Shown: one piece after another, positions 16,019-24,443 of the stretch
Numbering within the stretch: position 1 is the stretch's first letter
Layout of the letters: each line of letters starts with the position of its first letter
NCBI RefSeq assembly: GCF_005048265.1
Contig: NZ_SUNH01000028.1
Location: 1-32,260, forward strand
Origin: Paracoccus hibiscisoli
Lineage (GTDB): Bacteria > Pseudomonadota > Alphaproteobacteria > Rhodobacterales > Rhodobacteraceae
Direction of reading: 5' to 3'
Length of the DNA: 32,260 nt
Program-made: the position numbers and the translations under genes
The notes under the pieces: generated by a model
What the model was told of the DNA's origin: nothing
The model's input: only the letters and a program-made list of their open reading frames with translations
Database searches by the model: none

Positions 16019-17186
16019 GAAGGCCTCGGCTGTTGAAAAGGGGCGGGGTGACAGAGCGGCGGATCTGGGCATGGGCCGCACGGCGGTCCAGCATGGCCTG
16101 GGTGATCAGCACCGTCCCGGCGGCGGTGCGGGTGAACCAGCGGGCATCCTCGTCAGGGTTCTCGCCGGTCACCAGACCGGCGGGCACCTGGGCGCCGGGG
16201 GCGACCAGCGTGCAGATCAGGCGCGCGCTTTCGGGCACGACGGCGCCGGGCATGGCGATGCTGCCGCGCCCAAGATACCAGTCCGAGGCCGGGCAGGCAA
16301 AGGGCAGCCGCGCCGGTTCGGAGTTCACGAAATCCAGCTGCGCACGGCGCAGCGCGTCCAGCGTGCCGACATCGCGCCAATAGGCATCGCCCGAGGGGCC
16401 GGCGGGCAATTGCCAGACGGTCGCCATGCCGCGCGCCACCGCATCGGGGATCACGTCATGGCCGAAATCCAGCGCCTCGACGGGGCGGTCGAACAGCGCC
16501 TCGCGCAGCCAAGCGCGGTCGAACACATAGATGCCCATCGACACCATCGCGCGGTCGGGCTGTCCGATCATGCCCGGCGGATCGGCGGGCTTTTCCAGAA
16601 AGGACAGGATGCGCCCGCGGTCGTCGGCCTGCATGACGCCGAAACCCCGCGCCTCGGCCCGCGGCACGGTATCGACCGCGACCGTCACCGCCGCACCCGA
16701 GGCGCGATGCGCCGCCAGCAGCGCGCCGTAATCCATGTCATAGACGTGGTCCGCAGCCAGGATCAGCACCTGATCGCCGCCCATCGCCTCGATCTCGGGC
16801 CAGGTCTGGCGGGCCGCGTCAGCGGTGCCCAGATAACGTTCGCGCCCGTCGCGCAGCATCAGCCCGGCCTGCGGAAAGAACTGGCCCCACCGGGTCGGCA
16901 GGTGGTGATGCAGGCTGCGCGGCGCGTATTGGGTGGCGACCAGCATGCGCCGCACGCCCGAGCGCACCGCATTGGCCATGGCAAAATCGACGATGCGGTT
17001 GGAGCCCGCAAAGGGAACGGCGGGCTTGCTGTCGCTGGCGGTCAGACCCTCCAGCCGCGTGCCCTTGCCGCCCGCCAGCAGAAGGGCGGCCACATCCAGC
17101 GGCGGCCCTTGGGTCACGCTGCTGCGCGCGGCGGCGGCACGCGACAGGCTGATGCGGTTCGGCTGTGCGGGCAGATGAATGGTCAT
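16011..17186 (-). CDS. glgC: Glucose-1-phosphate adenylyltransferase, short divergent form
   Basis: Makes ADP-glucose from ATP and glucose-1-phosphate. 391 aa, against about 410-430 for usual GlgC. The catalytic domain is good: ALLLAGGKGTRLEGLT (34-49), SKPAVPF, DHVYDMDYGALL, GFGVMQADDRGRILSFLEKP and YWRDVGTLDAL. Two departures stand out. The FGGKFRI activator-site segment of typical enzymes is FAGSNRI here, so the Lys that binds the activator in E. coli (Lys39) is Ser62. The C-terminal beta-helix is also shortened, running straight from DWYLGRGSIAMPGAVVPE to LVAPGAQVPAGLVTGENPDE. Start ATG 17184-17186 has AAGGA 7 bases ahead. It lies 88 bases after treY and overlaps glgX. Confidence 0.92.
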   Translation of the reverse strand: MTIHLPAQPNRISLSRAAAARSSVTQGPPLDVAALLLAGGKGTRLEGLTASDSKPAVPFAGSNRIVDFAMANAVRSGVRRMLVATQYAPRSLHHHLPTRWGQFFPQAGLMLRDGRERYLGTADAARQTWPEIEAMGGDQVLILAADHVYDMDYGALLAAHRASGAAVTVAVDTVPRAEARGFGVMQADDRGRILSFLEKPADPPGMIGQPDRAMVSMGIYVFDRAWLREALFDRPVEALDFGHDVIPDAVARGMATVWQLPAGPSGDAYWRDVGTLDALRRAQLDFVNSEPARLPFACPASDWYLGRGSIAMPGAVVPESARLICTLVAPGAQVPAGLVTGENPDEDARWFTRTAAGTVLITQAMLDRRAAHAQIRRSVTPPLFNSRGLHA

Positions 17187-17274
17187 GGCGTCATCCTTGG
17201 GGGTGCGGGCTTGGGGGTGCGGGGCAAAGCGTGTCATGCCGAACCGCGTCACCCACAGGTTGTTCCCGCACCCG

Positions 17275-19515
17275 TCAATTATCAATCGCCCCTGCCTCGG
17301 ACAGCAGCACGCGGCTGCCGTCGGGTCCGGTCCAGTCCAGAATTTCGGCAGCCCCGTCATCCACCGCCGCCGCACCGGGCAGCACCAGCCGCGCGACCGC
17401 CCGCCAGTCGCCCGACCGCCGGGTCAGGTTGATTCCGTCGGGCGTGATTACCACCTGCGCATCGGCGTCGGACAGCTGCTCCTGCCTTTCGCGCCGCCAG
17501 TGCAGCAGGCGCTGCGTCCATTGCGCCTTGACGCCCCGGTCGGCGGCCAACGCGTCCCAGGGGACCGGATGGCGGTTGTCGGGGTCGGTCAGCGCCAGGA
17601 ACGGCCCCTGCGTGCCCTGATAGATGTCGGGAAAGCCGGGCATCACCGCCTTGAACACCAGCTGGGCCAGCATAAGCGCCTCGCCCCGCTGCAGCAGGGC
17701 GGTCAGGGCCGCAGGGGGATTGCGGTGCCAGCCGTCCAGCATGGCATGACCCAGATCGGCCAGCGCCGCCTCGGCCGTCAGGTCCGGGTTGGTCCAGAAG
17801 CTGGTTTCCTTGGCCTCGCGCATGGCCTTTTCGACATGCTGTGCCAGGCGGTCGGCGGCCCGGTCGGCCCCGTGCATCGCCAGCGCGGATTGCACCATGT
17901 ACCAGCGCCAGGCATCGGGCACGCCCTGGGCCTGCGGCAGCGCGGCGGCGGCCTCGTCCAGGGCCAGCATCTGGTCTGGCAGGTGGCTGGCGGCGATCAT
18001 GCGGGCGCGCGAATCCTCGGACCGCTTGCTGTCATGGGACGAGGTCAGCACCATGTCCCCCGCGCCGCGCCGCGCCAGGATGGCGTTGGCCTCGGCCTCG
18101 GTCACGGTGGCGTGGTCGGGTTCGGCGCCGACCTCGTTCGCGGGCAGATAGCGGGTCCAGCGAAAGCCCGCGGTATCCTCCTGCGCTTTGGCCAGCAGCG
18201 CGCCCGAGACCTGCTGCAACCGCGTGACAAAGGCCATCTGCGCAGGCGTTGCCGGGTCCGCCCAGACCTGCGCCAGCATCCGCAGCACCCGGTCGCAGCG
18301 CAGCCCCTGCGCGGCATCCTCGGCCACCTGCGCGATCAGCGCGCGGTCATCGGGGGGCGTGCCCTGATCCGTGACATAACTGCGATAGCGGGGCACCGCG
18401 ACCAGCAGCGCGGTCACCGCCTCGCGCAGCGCCTCGGGGCCGGGCTGGACATCGGGCAGAGGGTCCAGCGCCGCACCCGCCAGCCGCGCCAGCTGCCGCC
18501 GCTCGGCCGCCAGTTCATGGTCCAGCACGTCATGCTTGGCCTGGATCAGCGCCTGATCGAACCCGCCGGTGATGCCGGTCACCTGACGCCAGTGGCGGTC
18601 CAGATCGTCCAGCCCCTGCGGCCGCGTCAGCAGCCGCGCGATCAGGCGCCCTGCCTCGTATCCTGTGGTGCCCGCGACGGGCCATTCGGGGGGCAGCGCC
18701 TCGTCCCCAGTCAGGATCTTCTCGACCCACAGAGGGGTGTCGGGCAGCGCCTGCGACAGGCGCGCCAGATAGTCGGCGGGGTCGGCCAGCCCGTCGATAT
18801 GGTCGATGCGCAGCCCCTGCACCAGATCGCGGCGCACCAGATCGATGATCAGCGTATGCGTGTCGTCAAAGACCGGAGGGTCCTCGACCCGCATGCCGAT
18901 CAGGTCGGTCACATTGAAGAACCGGCGATGCGTGATGCTGTCACGCTCCAGCGCGGCATGGACCAGCCGCCAGTGCTGCGCCTCGTGCAGGGCAATCAGA
19001 TCGTCGGTCACGTCGGTGCCCGGCGCCAGCGGCACGGCCAGATCGCCCATGCACCAATGCCCGTCGCGGATCTGAAAGGCGCCCTGGGTCAGCATCACCT
19101 CGAAGGGTTCGGGCAGCCAGGGCAGGATCAGCGGCCCGGCCTGCCAGTCGATGTCGAAATGGCGCGCGCGGGGGCTGGCGCGGCCATGGGTCAGCACATC
19201 GGCCAGCCAGGGGTTCTGCACCGAAAAGGCGGTGTGGTTGGGCACGATGTCCAGGATGATGCCCAAGCCCCGCGACCGGGCGGCATGGGCCAGCGCCTCG
19301 AACCCCTCGGCCCCGCCCAAGGTCTCGTCGATGCGCGACGGATCGGTGATGTCATAGCCGTGGGTCGAACCTTCGGTCGCGGCAAAGATCGGCGACAGAT
19401 ACAGATGCGAGACCCCCAGCCCCGCGATCTGGTCCAGGCGCAGCGTGAGCGCGGCGAAATCGACCCCGCCGCGCAGTTGGATGCGAAAGGTGGCGGTCGG
19501 GATGCGGGGGATCAT
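17275..19515 (-). CDS. treY: Maltooligosyltrehalose synthase
   Basis: 746 aa GH13 enzyme that converts the reducing-end alpha-1,4 bond of maltodextrins to alpha,alpha-1,1, giving maltooligosyl trehalose. It starts with PTATFRIQL, the classic TreY N-terminus, then LGVSHLYLSPIFAATEGSTH, GYDITDP, DIVPNHTAF, GLRIDHIDGLADP with the nucleophile Asp, WVEKIL and LTSSHDSKRSEDSRAR. The C-terminal DIYQGTQGPFLALTDPDNR segment is also typical. The ATG at 19513-19515 overlaps the treZ stop (ATGA), so translation is coupled; a longer frame up to 19647 is inside treZ. It feeds TreZ. Confidence 0.97.
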   Translation of the reverse strand: MIPRIPTATFRIQLRGGVDFAALTLRLDQIAGLGVSHLYLSPIFAATEGSTHGYDITDPSRIDETLGGAEGFEALAHAARSRGLGIILDIVPNHTAFSVQNPWLADVLTHGRASPRARHFDIDWQAGPLILPWLPEPFEVMLTQGAFQIRDGHWCMGDLAVPLAPGTDVTDDLIALHEAQHWRLVHAALERDSITHRRFFNVTDLIGMRVEDPPVFDDTHTLIIDLVRRDLVQGLRIDHIDGLADPADYLARLSQALPDTPLWVEKILTGDEALPPEWPVAGTTGYEAGRLIARLLTRPQGLDDLDRHWRQVTGITGGFDQALIQAKHDVLDHELAAERRQLARLAGAALDPLPDVQPGPEALREAVTALLVAVPRYRSYVTDQGTPPDDRALIAQVAEDAAQGLRCDRVLRMLAQVWADPATPAQMAFVTRLQQVSGALLAKAQEDTAGFRWTRYLPANEVGAEPDHATVTEAEANAILARRGAGDMVLTSSHDSKRSEDSRARMIAASHLPDQMLALDEAAAALPQAQGVPDAWRWYMVQSALAMHGADRAADRLAQHVEKAMREAKETSFWTNPDLTAEAALADLGHAMLDGWHRNPPAALTALLQRGEALMLAQLVFKAVMPGFPDIYQGTQGPFLALTDPDNRHPVPWDALAADRGVKAQWTQRLLHWRRERQEQLSDADAQVVITPDGINLTRRSGDWRAVARLVLPGAAAVDDGAAEILDWTGPDGSRVLLSEAGAIDN

Positions 19516-21206
19516 TGAAGGGCCTTCATGGTCAGGGAAAAGGGGCTGCCGGGCTGACCGACGCTGAGGTCGGGATCGGGCAGCGGCGTGGGATCGGGCT
19601 GGCCCAAAGCCAGCGACAGCGCCAGCGCGCCACCGGGAAACTGCCACAGGGCGCGGATCAGGCCGGGACCCTCACGGGTGACGCTGCTGTCGGGCTGACC
19701 GCTGTCCAGCAGCGGCACCACGTGGGCTGCCCGAAACGCCAGCGCGCGGCGCGTCAGGGCCATCCAGCCGCAGGCATGGGCATCCTCGGCCCAGGTCAGG
19801 CGGCTGCGGTCCATCGTGGCGGGGTCGATCGGGTCGGGCACGGTGTCGCCCCGGCGGGCGATGTCGGGAAATTCGGCCGCCCTGCCCTGCCGGACCGCCT
19901 GCGCCAGATCGCCGTCGAAATCAGCAAAGAACTGAAAGGGCGCGGTGTCGCCCCGCTCCTCTCCCATGAAGATCATCGGAATGAAGGGCGCGGCCAGCAG
20001 CAGGCCATAGGCCACGCGCACCGCCTGCGGATCGGCCAGCGACAGCAGCCGTTCGCCAAGCGCGCGGTTGCCGATCTGGTCATGGGTCTGGATCGCGTTC
20101 ACGAAGGCGGTGGGCGGCAGATGCCCGCAAGGCGCGCCCCGCGGCGGCCCGCCGGGACGGTCCTGCCCCTCCAGCACATGGCCGCGCGACAGGGCCAGCG
20201 CCAGATCGCCCACCGGATCATCGGCAAAGGGCGCGTAATAGCTGTCGGTCTCTCTGGTCAGGGCGACGTGGACGGCGTGGTGGAAATCATCGTTCAGCGC
20301 GGCGTCATGGCCCGCCTCGCGCAGGTCGGGGATGTTGCGCTCATCCTCGGTGATCAGGTGGCGGGCGGGGGTCAGGCGGGCGACCTGCGCGGCCAGGTCC
20401 GTCAGAAAGGCCTGCGCGCCGGGGCCGCGCATCTGGTGCACGGCGTCCAGACGCAGCCCGTCGATGCCGTAACCCTCCAGCCAATGCATTGCGCAGCCCA
20501 TCCAGAAATCGCGCACGGCAGGCTGGTCGAAATTGATCGCCGCGCCCCAGGGCGTGTGCCGGGCGGGGTCAAAGAACGCGGGGGCTGCGACATGCATCCA
20601 GGCACCTTCGGGGCCGAAATGGTTCATCACCAGATCCAGGATCACCATCATCCCGCAGTCATGGGCCGCCTGCACCAAACGGCGCAGATCGCCGGGGCTG
20701 CCATAGGCCGGGTGGGGCGCATAGGGCAGCACCCCGTCATAGCCCCAGCCCCGGTCGCCCGCGAACTGGCCCACCGGCATCAGCTGGATCGCCGTCAGCC
20801 CAAGGGCGGCCAACCCCGGCAGCCGTTCGGCGGCGGTGGCAAAGGTGCCCTCGGGGGTAAAGCATCCGACATGCAGCTGACAGATCGCGGCCTGCGACCA
20901 GGGGCGGCCGGGCCAGGGGCGCGGCGCGGGCATGTCGACCAGCACGCTTGGCCCGTTCACGCCAGCCGCCTGCAGGCGGCTGGCCGGGTCGGGAATGTCC
21001 TGCCCATCGACGCGGAACTGATAGGTCTGACCGGGAAAGGCCGGCACGCTGGTCTGCCACAGCCCGGCTTCATCGCGCTGCATCGGGCATGACCCGTCCC
21101 CCGTCAGCAAATCGACCTGACCCGCAGAGGGCGACCAGAGGCGAAAGTGCCACGTCCCGTCACCCTGCGCGGTGTCGCGTACCGGTCCCCAGAACCTGCC
21201 TGTCAT
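19512..21206 (-). CDS. treZ: Malto-oligosyltrehalose trehalohydrolase
   Basis: 564 aa GH13 enzyme releasing free trehalose from maltooligosyl trehalose. It has the N-terminal CBM48-like domain (WHFRLWSPSAGQVDLL), then LTAIQLMPVGQFAGDRGWGY, DGVLPYAPHPAYG, ILDLVMNHFGPEG, IDGLRLDAVHQM, LITEDERN and FVNAIQTHDQIGNRALGERL. The order and wording are diagnostic. The ATG at 21204-21206 has GGAGAG 6 bases ahead; the upstream six-codon extension is not supported. It is the first gene of the treZ-treY-glgC-glgX operon. Trehalose made here is a compatible solute, so osmotic or desiccation control is likely, but no recognisable regulator site was found in the 79 bases upstream. Confidence 0.97.
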   Translation of the reverse strand: MTGRFWGPVRDTAQGDGTWHFRLWSPSAGQVDLLTGDGSCPMQRDEAGLWQTSVPAFPGQTYQFRVDGQDIPDPASRLQAAGVNGPSVLVDMPAPRPWPGRPWSQAAICQLHVGCFTPEGTFATAAERLPGLAALGLTAIQLMPVGQFAGDRGWGYDGVLPYAPHPAYGSPGDLRRLVQAAHDCGMMVILDLVMNHFGPEGAWMHVAAPAFFDPARHTPWGAAINFDQPAVRDFWMGCAMHWLEGYGIDGLRLDAVHQMRGPGAQAFLTDLAAQVARLTPARHLITEDERNIPDLREAGHDAALNDDFHHAVHVALTRETDSYYAPFADDPVGDLALALSRGHVLEGQDRPGGPPRGAPCGHLPPTAFVNAIQTHDQIGNRALGERLLSLADPQAVRVAYGLLLAAPFIPMIFMGEERGDTAPFQFFADFDGDLAQAVRQGRAAEFPDIARRGDTVPDPIDPATMDRSRLTWAEDAHACGWMALTRRALAFRAAHVVPLLDSGQPDSSVTREGPGLIRALWQFPGGALALSLALGQPDPTPLPDPDLSVGQPGSPFSLTMKALQ

Positions 21207-21285
21207 CGTGGTCTCTCCGCGCATGCCTGCGGGAACAATGACCGGGATCGCAAGGTGTTCCCGAGGTTGACAAAAAGCAGCCGGT

Positions 21286-21507
21286 TCAGGCGTCGTAGGG
21301 CTGTGGCCCGGTCTTCTGCCCGATCAGCAGGCGGTGACCGTCGGGCGTGACCGCCCAGACCGCGCGATCGCACAGTTCGACCAGAACCGGCTTGTCGCCC
21401 GAGGCGGCCTCGAACACCACCAGCAGGTTGCGCAGCATGTCGATGGTGAATTCGGCGCGGGCCAGCACCTCGGAGCAGTCAGCCGCCTTTGCGGAACGCC
21501 GTGTCAT
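21286..21507 (-). CDS. Hypothetical protein, 73 aa
   Basis: A short acidic-to-neutral protein I do not recognise. It begins MTRRSAKAADCSEVL, has a helical ARAEFTIDMLRNLLVVFE stretch, then beta-like KPVLVELCDRAVWAVTPDGHRLLIGQK. No signal peptide or membrane segment is apparent. The ATG at 21505-21507 has GGGG 5 bases ahead; a TTG six codons further up is less likely. Codon use resembles the neighbours. It lies 79 bases upstream of treZ on the same strand and could be the first gene of that operon, but a loose 7-bp repeat (GGGAACA / TGTTCCC, 21231-21257) lies between them. Confidence 0.55.
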   Translation of the reverse strand: MTRRSAKAADCSEVLARAEFTIDMLRNLLVVFEAASGDKPVLVELCDRAVWAVTPDGHRLLIGQKTGPQPYDA

Positions 21508-21645
21508 CGAAACCCCGAACAACAAAAATTACACGAAATGCAGAATATCAAGAATCCGGGACCGTGGGAATAGCCATGTCCTGCGCGCAGTTGTGTCGCG
21601 ACAACGGCGTCTGGTCAAGATGTTGTTGTTCAAGGCGATAGGCAC

Positions 21646-21677
21646 ACCGCCCCCGGGGTCTGTCTCCCGGAGGCGGT
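21646..21677 (-). terminator. Hairpin after madM
   Basis: 12-bp inverted repeat with one mismatch (ACCGCCCCCGGG / CCGGAGGCGGT side) and an 8-9-base loop, starting 9 bases past the madM stop on the minus strand. No clear T-run. It probably ends the malonate operon. Confidence 0.6.
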
Positions 21678-21685
21678 CACAGGCT

Positions 21686-22450
21686 TCAGCCCCCGGTGAT
21701 GGCCAGCAGGGCCAGATACATCACCGACGGCCCCAGCAGGCATCCAAGCCCGGTGTAGAACGTGGCCGTCATCGCGCCATAGGGCACAAGGCGCTTGTCG
21801 GTGGCGGCCAGGCCCCCGGCGACGCCGCTGGTCGTGCCCATCAGCCCGCCATAGGCCATGGCCGATTTCGGGTTGTTCAGCCCGATCAGCGGCGCCACGA
21901 AGGGCGTGCCGATCATCACCAGAACCGCCTTGAGCAGACCCGCCGCGACCGACAGGGCGATGACCTCGGAACTGGCGCCCAGGGCGGTGCCGGTCACCGG
22001 GCCCACGATATAGGTCGCGGCGCCGCCGCCGATGGTCGCCATGCTGACCGCATCGGTATAGCCGAAGGCCGCAGCGACCAGCGCGCCCACCACAAAGGAC
22101 ATCACGATGCCCAGGGCCAGGGCGGCAATGCCCGCGGCACCCGCCTTGCGGATCTCGCGGATGTCGACGCCATAGGCGGTGGACACGATCGCCAGATCGC
22201 GCAGCATCGCGCCGCCCATCAGGCCGATCCCGGTGAACAGCGGCACATCGGCCAGCCCCCTGGACCCGCCCGTGGCGATGCCACCGATCCAGGCCAGCAC
22301 CAGCCCGATGATGATCGCCACCGCCGATCCGTGCAGGCGGCCCGCCGACAGCCGGTCCGACAGCTGATAGGACAGCCACATGACGACGCCGACGGTGACG
22401 AAGGCAAAGACCAGGCCGTTCTTGACCAATATATCCGTGATCATTTCCAT
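21686..22450 (-). CDS. madM: Malonate transporter subunit MadM
   Basis: 254 aa integral membrane protein, the large subunit of the two-component MadLM malonate carrier, known from Malonomonas as sodium-dependent. Seven or so hydrophobic stretches are visible, including NGLVFAFVTVGVVMWLSYQL, AVAIIIGLVLAWIGGIA and ALALGIVMSFVVGALVAAAF. Conserved family text includes GGGAATYIVGPVTGTALGAS and AMAYGGLMGTTSGVAGGLAA. The ATG at 22448-22450 follows AGGAGG by 8 bases and lies only 3 bases past the madL stop, so the subunits are co-translated. It stands at the end of matA-matB-madL-madM and supplies the substrate for MatB. Confidence 0.93.
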   Translation of the reverse strand: MEMITDILVKNGLVFAFVTVGVVMWLSYQLSDRLSAGRLHGSAVAIIIGLVLAWIGGIATGGSRGLADVPLFTGIGLMGGAMLRDLAIVSTAYGVDIREIRKAGAAGIAALALGIVMSFVVGALVAAAFGYTDAVSMATIGGGAATYIVGPVTGTALGASSEVIALSVAAGLLKAVLVMIGTPFVAPLIGLNNPKSAMAYGGLMGTTSGVAGGLAATDKRLVPYGAMTATFYTGLGCLLGPSVMYLALLAITGG

Positions 22451-22453
22451 GAC

Positions 22454-22846
22454 TTACGCCTCCTGCGCCATCAGGGGCGGCAGGGGTTCGTCCTGACCGC
22501 CGATGCGCGCCACGACCGGAACCAGCGCCATGCAGACCGCCGTGGCACCCACGCCCGCGATGATCGCGATGGGCCCGCCCGCAAGGGCCGCGACGACGTT
22601 CTGCTGGGCGGCCATGGCCACCACGATGGGGATGTACATTGCCGACCAGAACAGGATGCCCTGTTCCGACAGCGCCGGCAGCCGGCCCGTGCGGCGCAGC
22701 CAGTCGGTCACCACGATCAGCAGCAGCATGGCAAAGCCAACGCCGCCCACATTGGACTGGACCCCCAGGATTATGCCCAGCAGATCGCCCAGGATCACGC
22801 CCGCCAGATGGCAGGCGGCCAGGGCCGCAACTCCATAGATTATCAT
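22454..22846 (-). CDS. madL: Malonate transporter subunit MadL
   Basis: 130 aa small membrane subunit of the MadLM malonate carrier. Four hydrophobic segments are visible: MIIYGVAALAACHLAGVILG, VGGVGFAMLLLIVVTDWL, ILFWSAMYIPIVVAMAAQQ and IAIIAGVGATAVCMALVPV. ILGDLLGIILGVQSNVGGVG is the recognisable MadL N-terminal text. The ATG at 22844-22846 is preceded by GGGAGGGG. It follows matB by 69 bases that contain an imperfect 12-bp hairpin. Confidence 0.92.
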   Translation of the reverse strand: MIIYGVAALAACHLAGVILGDLLGIILGVQSNVGGVGFAMLLLIVVTDWLRRTGRLPALSEQGILFWSAMYIPIVVAMAAQQNVVAALAGGPIAIIAGVGATAVCMALVPVVARIGGQDEPLPPLMAQEA

Positions 22847-22874
22847 CAGATTCCCCTCCCTCGGGATGTGACGA

Positions 22875-22909
22875 CCCGGACGCGCGACCTCCTCCGCCGC
22901 GCATCCGGG
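22875..22909 (-). promoter_or_regulatory. Intercistronic hairpin between matB and madL
   Basis: CCCGGACGCGCG and CGCGCATCCGGG form a 12-bp stem with one mismatch around an 11-base loop, in the 69-base gap between matB and madL. It may set the ratio of enzyme to transporter mRNA. Confidence 0.45.
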
Positions 22910-22915
22910 CCGGTG

Positions 22916-24430
22916 TCAGGCCGTGGCCTGCTCGTAAAGTCCCGCATGCTGGCGGCGCAGTTCGGCCTTCTGCACCTTGCCCATGACGTTGCGCGGCAGG
23001 GCGTCGACGACGATCACCTGCTTGGGCTGCTTGAAGCGCGCCAGCCCGGTCAGCGCGGCGCGGATCGCATCCGCGTCCAGCGTGCCCGATTTCGGCACGA
23101 CGATGGCGGTCACGGCCTCTCCCAGGTCGCCATGCGGCAGGCCGATCACGGCGCTTTCCAGAACGCCGGGCAGCGCGTCGATGGCCTCCTCGACCTCCTT
23201 GGGATAGACGTTGTAACCGCCCGAGATCACCAGATCCTTGTCGCGGCCGACGATGCGCAGATACCCGTCGGCCTCGATCGTGCCCAGGTCGCCGGTGATG
23301 AAATAGCCGTCGGGGCGGAACTCGGACGCGGTCTTCTCAGGCATGTTCCAATAGCCTTCGAAGACGTTGGGCCCCTTGACCTCGATCAGGCCGATCTCTC
23401 CGGGGGCGACGGGCGCGCCGGTTTCGCGGTCGGTGATGCGCACGTCGATGCCGGGCAGCGCCATGCCCACGGCCCCCGCGATCCGCTCCCCGTCATAGGG
23501 GTTCGAGGTGATCATGCAGGTCTCGGTCATGCCGTAACGTTCCAGGATGCGGTGCCCGGTCCGTTCGGTGAAGGCACGATGATCCTCGGCCAACAGCGGC
23601 GCCGATCCCGACACGAATAGCCGCATGGTCGCGGTCGCCGCCCGGTCCAGACGCGGCGATTTCAGCAGACGCGTATAGAAGGTCGGCACCCCCATCAGCA
23701 CGGTGGCGCGGCCCATCAGGTCGATGGCCTGCTCCGCGTCGAATTTCGTCAGGAAGATCATCGTGGCGCCCGCGACCAGCGCCATGTTGGCGGCCACGAA
23801 CAGCCCGTGCGTGTGAAAGATGGGCAGCGCGTGGATCAGCCGGTCATCGGCGGTGAAGCGCCAGTGATCCAGCAGCGCCTCTGTGTTCGAGGTCAGATTG
23901 CCATGCGTCAGCACCGCCCCCTTGGACCGCCCCGTCGTGCCCGACGTGTACAGGATCGCGGCCCGGTCCTGCGGCCCGCAGGGATGCGCGTCCTCTCGCG
24001 GAGTGGCGGTGGCGGCACGCTCGGTCAGCGTCCCCTGCCCGTCCGCGCCCAGGGTCTCGACCGCCAGCGTATCGCCCGCGCGATGCGCGTGGGACGCGGC
24101 CAGGCCCGGGTCGCAGACGAACAGGCGCGGGGCCGCGTCACCGATGAAATAGTCGATCTCGGACCCGGTATAGGCGGTGTTCAGCGGCAGAAAGATCGCC
24201 CCCACCTGCAGCGTCGCCAGATACAGCGCGATGGCCTCGGGCGATTTCTCGACCTGGGCGGCCACGCGGTCGCCGGGGGCCACGCCCAGGGCCGTCAGCG
24301 CGCCTGCCAGCCGTTCGACCGTCTCGCGCATGGCGGCAAAGCTGATGTCGGGCTGGCCGGGGCGTTCGAACAGGGTCTTGCCCTGCATGACCTCGGCGGT
24401 CTGGATGAAGTGGCTGTGTATGGTCTGCAT
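22916..24430 (-). CDS. matB: Malonyl-CoA synthetase
   Basis: Cytoplasmic acyl-adenylate enzyme: malonate + CoA + ATP to malonyl-CoA + AMP + PPi. 504 aa, the normal MatB length. The AMP-binding P-loop is AILYTSGTTGRSKGA (158-172), followed by RILERYGMTET, the GYFITGDLG hinge region, IVGRDKDLVISGGYNVYP and a C-terminal LPRNVMGKVQK with the catalytic Lys. ANMALVAGATMIFLTKFD and TVLMGVPTFYTRLL are MatB-like. The ATG at 24428-24430 has GGAGGAG ahead and is 13 bases past the matA stop. Identity as MatB rather than a general acyl-CoA synthetase is strengthened by matA and madLM on either side. Confidence 0.95.
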   Translation of the reverse strand: MQTIHSHFIQTAEVMQGKTLFERPGQPDISFAAMRETVERLAGALTALGVAPGDRVAAQVEKSPEAIALYLATLQVGAIFLPLNTAYTGSEIDYFIGDAAPRLFVCDPGLAASHAHRAGDTLAVETLGADGQGTLTERAATATPREDAHPCGPQDRAAILYTSGTTGRSKGAVLTHGNLTSNTEALLDHWRFTADDRLIHALPIFHTHGLFVAANMALVAGATMIFLTKFDAEQAIDLMGRATVLMGVPTFYTRLLKSPRLDRAATATMRLFVSGSAPLLAEDHRAFTERTGHRILERYGMTETCMITSNPYDGERIAGAVGMALPGIDVRITDRETGAPVAPGEIGLIEVKGPNVFEGYWNMPEKTASEFRPDGYFITGDLGTIEADGYLRIVGRDKDLVISGGYNVYPKEVEEAIDALPGVLESAVIGLPHGDLGEAVTAIVVPKSGTLDADAIRAALTGLARFKQPKQVIVVDALPRNVMGKVQKAELRRQHAGLYEQATA

Positions 24431-24443
24431 GGTCTCTCCTCCC

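Noticed and set aside
17179..19518. A 779-codon plus-strand open frame opposite treY
   Set aside because: Same reasoning: antisense to a clear enzyme, low-complexity residues, no ribosome-binding site.
21347..23620. A 757-codon plus-strand open frame opposite madM, madL and part of matB
   Set aside because: It runs across three real genes and their spacers with shadow-type composition.
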